Source: Tetragonia tetragonoides
Lineage: Eukaryota > Streptophyta > Magnoliopsida > Caryophyllales > Aizoaceae
DNA length: 64,000 nt
Direction: 5' to 3'
Assembly: GCA_038025085.1 (NCBI GenBank)
Contig: CM076143.1
Coordinates: 38,237,001 to 38,301,000, forward strand
The notes beneath the pieces were generated by a model. The model made no database searches. It was not told the origin of the DNA and saw nothing but the letters and a program-made list of their open reading frames with translations. The position numbers were made by a program, and so were the translations under genes. Of this stretch, positions 56,851 to 64,000 are shown one piece after another (within the stretch, counting starts at the first letter, position 1; each line of letters begins with the position of its first letter).

Positions 56851-57550
56851 CGCTTTTCTCTCTCTTCTCTGTTGCTGTTGTTGCTGTTTTATGTTGTTGT
56901 TGTTTGTAGCTGATTTGATTAAATTATACGCGGTATTTGGATTTGAATTGAGGGGCTTTTACGAATACAAATAGACTACGTTTAGAAATCGAAGTATATT
57001 TGGGGAGAGAGAGAGAAGTGGGATTGCTATTTGGTGGATCTTCGACAAATAAGAGGAATTTTCGAAGAAATTTCAAAAGATAATAACGACCTTCAAAAGT
57101 GTACCTTTTATATGATTACTTTTTGTAATGCTACACGACACCACATCACAACAACAAGTCTAGTGGACTAAATCCACCGCAGACCAAAGGGTTAATAAAA
57201 TATAATATAATTCAAATTTTTTAGGGATATGAGAGGTATTTTGTAAAAAGATTTGATTTTTGCTCTACCGTGAACTAAGATCTTGTTCTCTTCAACGGAA
57301 TAGTGCGGGATGGATTGGAACGGAACGGTGGGGTGTGGATAATTCAAAAAAATGTGAGACAAAATGAAGTACAGAATGCGAAACGGAACGGAATGGAATG
57401 GAACGGAACGGAACGGAATGCAGTATAGAAACGTTGAAAAGAACAGGGCCTAAGTCCATACAAGATATTGTACACATCCCAATTCACTTCACCCCGTAAA
57501 GTTTTTGAATATTTAAGACTTGAAATTTTTGGGCCAAATTTGCAATAAAT
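56851..57550. other. VPS60 5' flank and intergenic DNA with GGAAC pentamers
   Basis: The promoter and 5' UTR of VPS60 should lie in the first few hundred bases. CT-rich and (TTG)n-like runs are at 56855-56925. A (GGAAC/GGAAT)n array occupies about 57379-57420, with looser copies from 57310. Confidence 0.55.
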
Positions 57551-57570
57551 TAAGTTTAGACTTGGATTTT

Positions 57571-57783
57571 TTTTTTTTTTTTTGTGTAATAGTCCGCAAA
57601 CTACACCCGTTGGACAAGCCAATCCATCTTTGATGGGCTGACAAGCTCAAGTAGAGGAGGTGACCCCTCTACAAAGAAAGTTAGAAGAGATATTATTCTC
57701 CCTACATAGATGAGGATTCGAACTCCTAACCACTGAGTTGTAAGAGTGGGACACTTATCATTTGTACTCTCATCTCATCCTTA
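57571..57783 (-). mobile_element. tRNA-derived SINE, minus strand
   Basis: Poly(T) on the left (the poly(A) tail of a minus-strand element), a B-box-like GAGTTCGAATCCTC and A-box-like TCAGTGGTTAGG on the minus strand, and a perfect 16 bp target duplication TTTAGACTTGGATTTT (57555-57570 and 57784-57799). Confidence 0.88.
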
Positions 57784-57799
57784 TTTAGACTTGGATTTT

Positions 57800-58690
57800 G
57801 AGTCCAAATCAATTTGTACTATTTTTCCTTAAATTATTGCCTTATTGAAGACTTGAGGTCTAGTTAGTTGTGTGTATGCACTCGAGACTCGAGAGAAGAT
57901 CGTCGACTATTCTATACAATACTGTTCTTTAAAAATTCCCTTTATTTTTCTTTTTAGGTATACACCAGAGTTATTTACTGTCGACTACGATGACTATTTC
58001 TCTGCGCGGGCTTGTAGGCATCTCAAAGAATGGGACAACTGACTTGGAATTTTAAGAGTGCTTCATACTCAATGTGAGATTCGAAGCCTCGACATTAATT
58101 TAAAGTGGTAAAGAATTGATGAGTCCCTACAACTCAACTACACCTCTTTGGTTTCCAAAAATCCACTCTTAGATTAGAAGGGTTGGTCTTTTAACCCTTA
58201 AATGTAAGGATTTTTCAAAATTATACACTTGGAGAGAAGAGATAGAGAGAAGAAGAGAAATTGAAGAAATTGAACAATAAAGGATCCATTCGCTAAAACA
58301 TTTATACACCGAAGAAAATGAAATCATGACTAAAAGAAATGAAACTCAAATAAATTAATTTTCTACTCATACTTTCATTTGGAGTTTCATTTTTCAGTCA
58401 TAACTTCATTTTTTATGTGTGCATGGTTTTATTAGTTGCACACAATCTAGGCAATAATAATTGATAATTCTAAATTTTGAACCTAATAAACTGAATTAGG
58501 TGTGGAATTGATTTGGACAAAATCCAATCTATTCCAAATTAATTAGCCAATTCAAATTGTATTTTTTTTATTTTCGATTGGATTTGAACTTTAAAAAATA
58601 AAAAAAAAATTGGATGTTTTTTATTTACCTATTTGGAGTCCAAAAATCAAATCAGAATTATATAATATACATTATAGTTGGGAATTTTAT
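57800..58690. other. Intergenic, no gene seen
   Basis: AT-rich DNA without recognisable ends, RNA genes or coding frames. Confidence 0.5.
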
Positions 58691-58699
58691 ATTCTACCT

Positions 58700-59040
58700 G
58701 CCGGTAGGGGTGTTCATGGTAGGTTAATCGAACAGAAAGGTTCACTCGGTTCGGTTAATCGATATTTCGGTTCGCCAATTTTGTGAACCGTAACCGAAAA
58801 TACAGGTTAACCGACTTTCGGTTAACCGATTTTTTCGGTTCGGTTTTAAGGTTAACCAAAAATCGTACTTATATGATTTTTATAGTATAATTAGCTACTT
58901 TTAAACATATTTAAAAAAATTAGAAGTTAACCTAGAAAAATTGTGAATCTAAACCGAACCGAGAAACCTAAAAAATATTTCGGTTCGGTTAACCGAACAG
59001 CTTTAAACGAAAAAATAGGTTCGGTTAACCGCAGATAACG
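58700..59040. repeat. CGGTTCGGTTAACCGA-rich fold-back region (MITE-like)
   Basis: Variants of GGTTCGGTTAACCG occur repeatedly in both orientations; the unit is itself partly palindromic (GGTTAACC). The left edge GGGGTGTTCATGG resembles hAT MITE ends, but no matching right terminus or target duplication was found. Confidence 0.5.
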
Positions 59041-59562
59041 GTAGAGAGTGAGGCGTGTGAGGAGAGTGTCACTCGCGTTGGTGTTGAAGATGTGGGGTCA
59101 ATAATGACTTGTTTGTACAAAATAGGTAACCGGCTAGGCTGTTTCACTTTTCCCCAGAGAAGGAAGCTAAACCACCAGAGAATGACAATTTCTCCCTCAA
59201 AGAATGAGTATATCTCCAATGAAAACTCAAAAAATTATAGAAAGAGAAATTGAATCCATAATAGGATGACTCTATATCTCCATTGATCTGTATTATGTCC
59301 CTATTGAGCTGTATTATCTCTCCTATTGAGTAGTTGTACATCTCACAAAAACTTAATTTGATGATATAAATTTTTTTGAGGCTTTCTCAACTTTCTCTCT
59401 CCTACTATGATTGAGCTGAGCTCGAGTTTTTTTGGTGTCGGCGCCGGAGAGCTATTAGCTAGAAAGGAATTACGCCTCTGTTCAAAGAAGTCGTCCCATC
59501 AACTCCAATCAATTCTTCTTTTTCTGGCTCTATTCTTCAGATCCGAGACGAAGCATCGTGAG

Positions 59563-60186
59563 ATGGCCAGAGGTAATTTTATCAGATTCATGTTTGTTTT
59601 TTAGTTGAATATTATTGGGCATATAAGTTTTTTGATTATTTTTAAGTTTGAAGTTTCTTGGTATTTCAATTCTGGATCGATTGTTATGAATTGAACGTCG
59701 TTGCATATTCTGAATTGGTTTTGAATTGCAAATTTCTGGGTATCTGAATTTTTGGGTTTTTAGAGAAGAAACTTGATGATACGAATTAGAATTAGAATTG
59801 GTTTTGATTTACAAATTTTGCGTCTGTTAGGGTTCCTATATTGTTTTGTTTTTATCTCTTTTATTGTACAGTAATTTGCCTCTTAGTGTTCTTCATTTGC
59901 TCTTTCCTGTTGTATTTATCCCTAAAGTTTTCTACTTTCTCTCTCATGTGCAGCGATTGAGCCTTGTCATGTGAGGTAAATTCAAACCTTCTTTCAATTG
60001 TTAGTTATCTTGGATTTCAGATTTTGTGTTTTAGATTTTTGTCTCAGTCAATTTTTTGTTTTCATTACAGATTTGATTTCTCATTCAATATGATGCTCAC
60101 TATTTTACAGGGACATCAAAGGAGCGAACTTACTTGTTGAGTCATCTGAAGTTGTCAAGCTTGCAGACTTTGGAATTGCCAAATAT
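59563..60186 (+). pseudogene. Protein-kinase catalytic-loop fragment (MAPKKK-like)
   Basis: Three GT-AG-bounded pieces, 59563-59572, 59954-59975 and 60111-60186, splice in frame to a short peptide starting MARAIEPCHV and containing RDIKGANLLVESSEVVKLAD then FGIAKY. These are kinase subdomains VIb (HRDxKxxN, here with V between H and R) and VII (DFG), with wording closest to plant MEKK/MAPKKK kinases. The whole N-lobe before it, and the activation segment and C-lobe after it, were not found nearby. It looks like a captured or truncated gene fragment. An open frame upstream (59407-59572) could serve as an unrelated leader. Confidence 0.6.
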
Positions 60187-61140
60187 GTGAGTTGCCATTA
60201 AATTTTATTTTTGGAGATATGTTTTTCTGGTGTCTATTAGTTAGTTACTTTTTGCAGTAAAGTGTATAATGAGGCGACTATGTGATTGAGCAACACTCGG
60301 ATATAGATGATGATTTCTGTACATTTCTCTCAAATGGTGGGTGGGTTTGTTTCTAATTGTACTGAACAAATAATAATAACCTTTTTCCTGTTTGTTTTAG
60401 GTGTTTTTATTGTTTATTTATGGCTTGGTCAGGTTTTCTTCTAGTATATCGTGCTAGTGATCTATTGAAAATGGTGGGTGGCCAAGAAGTGATCAGTTTA
60501 AGATCGAAGAAAAGTTGGATGTTTGATCTTTATATTATCACTCATGATCAACTTAGCTCCTCTTTCATTTACTGTAGTTCAAGGTAAATGTGGCCACCAA
60601 GATGTGAGAGAATTAGGTGCAGATCATGTGGGCATTGCCAAGCAGTTCAGGTTTCCACAATTAATAATAGTCATAATAATGGCTATGCAAGGAAACAGGA
60701 TGACTCTGATTACAAGCCTATGAGCTGGAATTGCAAATGTGGCTCCTGTATCTTTAATCCGTAGATTGATTTTTATACTTTGTGATCAGTATTTTGTCTC
60801 AGTTCATGGATCATTTGAGTTTGAAGATGAAGGTAGAGCTAGCTTAGCTCATCATGCACATTTTTTGAAGCTTATTTTTGTGGTGGAAACCGGTGTACTA
60901 AACATGTGGAGCTTAGGCCATTTTGGACTTCCAAATTGAACTATCTTGTGTCCCTGAGTTCAAACAATTTTTTTTATGTATTATTTATCTATGTTTATAT
61001 TTATGTGATAACATATTATGCAACTTTTTTCTTATCATAGAAATTGCTTTATCAACACTTTGTAGATTCAGAATAACTATATCTAATATTTCATTTTGTA
61101 GTTATTAGTATCATGACCTTTTATGTATTCCATTGAATTT
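60187..61140. other. Flank of the kinase fragment, no gene recognised
   Basis: Short frames (60523-60723, 60739-60939) have no recognised similarity. No further kinase exon was seen. Confidence 0.45.
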
Positions 61141-61144
61141 TTGA

Positions 61145-61219
61145 AGCCTATTAGCTCAAATGGTAGAGCAATTGTGTTATTATTGCACAAAAGATGTGGG
61201 TTCGAATCTCACATAGGTT
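61145..61219 (+). tRNA. tRNA-like sequence, probably a pseudogene or SINE head
   Basis: A 75-base cloverleaf can be drawn: acceptor AGCCTAT/ATAGGTT, D arm GCTC...GAGC, T arm GTGGG/CTCAC with TTCGAAT loop. A box TAGCTCAAATGGTAGAG and B box GGTTCGAATCT are good pol III promoters, and a TTTT follows. The anticodon stem needs six pairs and leaves A at position 33 where U is invariant, so no anticodon can be assigned. Most likely inactive. Confidence 0.4.
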
Positions 61220-61249
61220 GTTTTATCCATGTTTATTGTTGCGTTTACA

Positions 61250-61985
61250 GAGTTGTTGAAATGAAATCTCTAAGGGTCACTTTGTCACTAAAATGGTTTT
61301 AAGGGTAACTTTTTAGTCAATTAGGGTCACATCTAGCTTATTAGGAAAAAGTAAGCGTGCGTGTCATGTCTCTAGTAATCGACGTCTCTAGTGATCGATT
61401 AGGGTCACATCTAACTTATTTTACAGACCAACAAGGGTGGTGGTCTAGTGGTTCCAAACTTACTCACAAGTGGTTTGGTAAGGCAATGTCATGAGTTCGA
61501 ATCCTCATTCCCCCCATGTCTTGTGTCTGCTTGCTTCTAGGATATGTTTGCTATTGAACACGAGAATCGAGAGTCCGAACATAACGCAGTGAGGGATGCC
61601 TCGGTCACTATCCACTTGCACCCTCTTTTTGACGAGAAAAAAAAAAACTTATTTTACAGAGTTATTCAAATGAAATATCATGGAGATCACTTGGGCACTT
61701 TTATGATTTGAAGGATCACTTTTTAGTCAATTAGGGTCATATTTAACTTATTTAAGAAAAGGAAGGGCATGTCCACTCTTTCAGTTGATTATTAGCTCAC
61801 TTTTTTTTCTTCTTTTAATTACCAAACTTATATCTACTCATAACGATAATACTTATTAACAGTGTCTATTGTTTTATTTGCAGAGTCGTTGAAATGGAAC
61901 ATCATAGGTTGGGTCACTTATATGATTTTGAGGGTAACTTTCTAGTCAATTAGGGTCACATGTAACTTAGTTAAAGAAAAACAAG
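61250..61985 (+). repeat. Three copies of a roughly 115 bp repeat
   Basis: Copies near 61252-61370, 61660-61770 and 61882-61985 share AGAGT.GTT.AAATG.AA, GGTCACTT and TTAGTCAATTAGGGTCA followed by an A-rich end. A partial piece (TTAGGGTCACATCTAACTTA) also precedes the SINE at 61428. Confidence 0.7.
61428..61645 (+). mobile_element. tRNA-derived SINE, plus strand
   Basis: Starts CCAACAAGGGTGGTGGTCTA with A-box GTGGTCTAGTGG, B-box GAGTTCGAATCCTC, and an A-rich 3' tail. A perfect 15 bp target duplication AACTTATTTTACAGA flanks it (61413-61427 and 61646-61660). Confidence 0.9.
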
Positions 61986-62836
61986 CACGTATATGGTATC
62001 ACTAATAGTCATAATGGTGAGCAAAAGTTGGGAGCTCACTTGATAGATCAACCATTTATACCTCAAACTTTAAGGTTGGGGAGCAACTCTTATTAGCTCA
62101 AATTTTGAAGGGAAAAAAAGGGAAAAAAAAAGAGAAGAAGAAGAAAGTGCATCATATATTTGATAGGCTATTATTTATAGACTTATTAATTATTTTGTGT
62201 TTGCATAATGTTTCATTAGTTATAGAGAAATAGAAAAGTGTTGATGATCATCAATTTAAAATACAATTTTCAAAACATTATAACTATTACTTAAGGAACT
62301 TATGGTTATTTTTGTTTTCATAGTAGCCAGTTAGCTTTAGCATAATAAAGAGAAGCTGATATTTGTCAATTAGGATCACTTCCATATACAATCAATTAGG
62401 AAACTACACCTTGTAATCCAATAAATTTGAATCAACCTCGATCCAATAGATAAATTAATAGTCTCGTTACGCTCAACTTGTTTTTTTTTTTTTTGGTTTA
62501 AAAAGGCTATTACTAGTATTAGTAGTCACATGATGTATGGGGCTAAAACACACACAAATCCGCACCACTACTCTTTGAGTGTGCACTAGATAAACCCCGA
62601 GTGACATGAAGGTAATTACAGTCTTATGTATATATTATCATGTGACATGAAGGTAACTATAGTCTTTTGTTTGTTTGTCTTTAGATAGTACCCCGTTAGT
62701 CATGGCATAATAGAAAGTATTGATGATCATCAATTTGGTTGGTTTTTTTAATAACAAAATGACTATTACTTATAAAATTAATACTTATTTCTAGTACACA
62801 TAATAGCCCGTTCAGTTGCAGCTAATAGCCCATTTA

Positions 62837-62943
<107 letters not shown>

Positions 62944-63523
62944 GCTATTAATTTTAGAGTTATTAGTTATTTTGTGTTTGGATAATATCTTATGAGCTAT
63001 AGATTAATAGAAAAGCGTTGATGATCATCAATTTGGTTGGCTATTAGTAAGAAAAAATAGCTATTACTTAAAAAATTCATGTCATTGTTTGTTCACATAA
63101 TATCTGGTTTAGTGGTAGATAATATCCCGTTTAGTTGCAGGTAATAGATAAATTAATAGTCTCGTTATGCTCAATTTGGTATTTTTTTTTTTTTTTGTTT
63201 TGTTTTAAAAATGCTATCACTAATATTAGTAGTCACCTGATGTACGAAGTTAAAACACACACAAATCAGCACCCACTACTCATTGAATGTGCACTGGATA
63301 AACCTCGAGTGACATGAAGGTAATTACAGTCTCATGTATCTATTATCATGTGACATGAAGGTAACTATAGTCTTTTGTTAGTTTGTCTTTAGATAGTACC
63401 TCGTTAGTCATGACATAATAGAAAGCATTGATGATCATCAATTTGGTTGGCTTTTTTCATAACAAAATGGCTATTACTTATATAATTTAATATTTATTTT
63501 TTGTACAAAATATCCTGAAGACC

Positions 63524-63597
63524 CTCAAAAAAAAAAAAAAAAAAAAGAAAGAAAGAAAGAAAGAAAAGAAGGAAGAAGAAAGAAAGAAAGAAGAGTA
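63524..63597. repeat. Poly(A) and (GAAA)n purine tract
   Basis: About 22 A residues followed by GAAA, GAAG and GGAAGAA units; the plus strand is purine-only for about 65 bases. Confidence 0.9.
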
Positions 63598-64000
63598 AAG
63601 AGTAAGTCAATTATCCCAAAACCACTTTCTTGCACATGATAATATATATGCAAGTGGTTATAGTTGTTGTTGTAGAATCAGTACAACTATTTGTTATCAC
63701 TTTTATAATCATATATTTATCTTTTACTGTCATTACAAACGCAATGTTATCTAAACACAAAATAACTAAAAGTTATAAATAATAACCGACAAGTTCATTC
63801 GTAATAGCCATTTTGTAATTACAAAAACCTAACATAATTAATGATCATCAACGTTTTTCTATTACGCCATAGCTAACGAGATATTATTTAACTACGAAAT
63901 AACTGACAAGTACATAAATAATAGCCGACTTTTATAGGGTAATGGATAATCAACCATATATTATTATCTCTTATTTAGTACTCTGTTCCGTATTTACGTT

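Overview
This is nuclear DNA of a flowering plant, most likely a eudicot. The evidence is intron-rich genes with GT-AG junctions, plant-type protein sequences, AT-rich intergenic DNA, and a dense mix of LTR retrotransposons, L1 and RTE LINEs, tRNA-derived SINEs, Stowaway, hAT and Mutator-type MITEs, and Helitron ends. There are no bacterial operons, CRISPR arrays or phage genes.

Layout. 1-6043 is a large non-coding LTR retrotransposon (LARD-like, minus strand) whose left LTR is cut by the window edge. 6.5-7.1 kb is a dead LINE. 8.8-9.9 kb is a broken F-box/FBA gene. 10-13.8 kb holds Helitron debris, a decayed Ty3/gypsy derivative, and a TRIM folded back on itself and sharing an LTR with it. 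15.5-17.5 kb is LINE debris and a tandem duplication. 18.6-25.4 kb is a decayed gene resembling the PCNA sliding clamp, split by a 5.66 kb Ty1/copia element (19292-24952) with LTRs that look identical, a 5 bp target duplication and an intact polyprotein. 28606-38098 is an 11-exon NAR1/GOLLUM gene (cytosolic Fe-S assembly) with two L1 LINE insertions, one exactly at an exon boundary. 38.1-43.7 kb is intergenic, with a LINE remnant hit by a fold-back MITE. 43749-48205 is a bZIP-type gene with a non-canonical basic region. 48918-56850 (minus, convergent with the bZIP gene) is VPS60/CHMP5, an ESCRT-III-associated protein, with introns full of MITEs, SINEs and an RTE fragment. 57-64 kb is gene-poor: SINEs, a protein-kinase fragment, a tRNA-like sequence and a palindrome-containing repeat cluster.

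Three genes look functional: NAR1, the bZIP gene and VPS60. They are unrelated in function; NAR1 and VPS60 are housekeeping genes. Exon coordinates were derived by hand from splice signals, reading-frame continuity and remembered family sequence, and have not been checked against transcripts. The most interesting observations are the LINE that duplicated a NAR1 splice acceptor, the shared LTR linking a TRIM to a Ty3/gypsy relative, a CCCACATCGG core common to the LTRs of three element families, and the PCNA-like gene split by a very young copia element.
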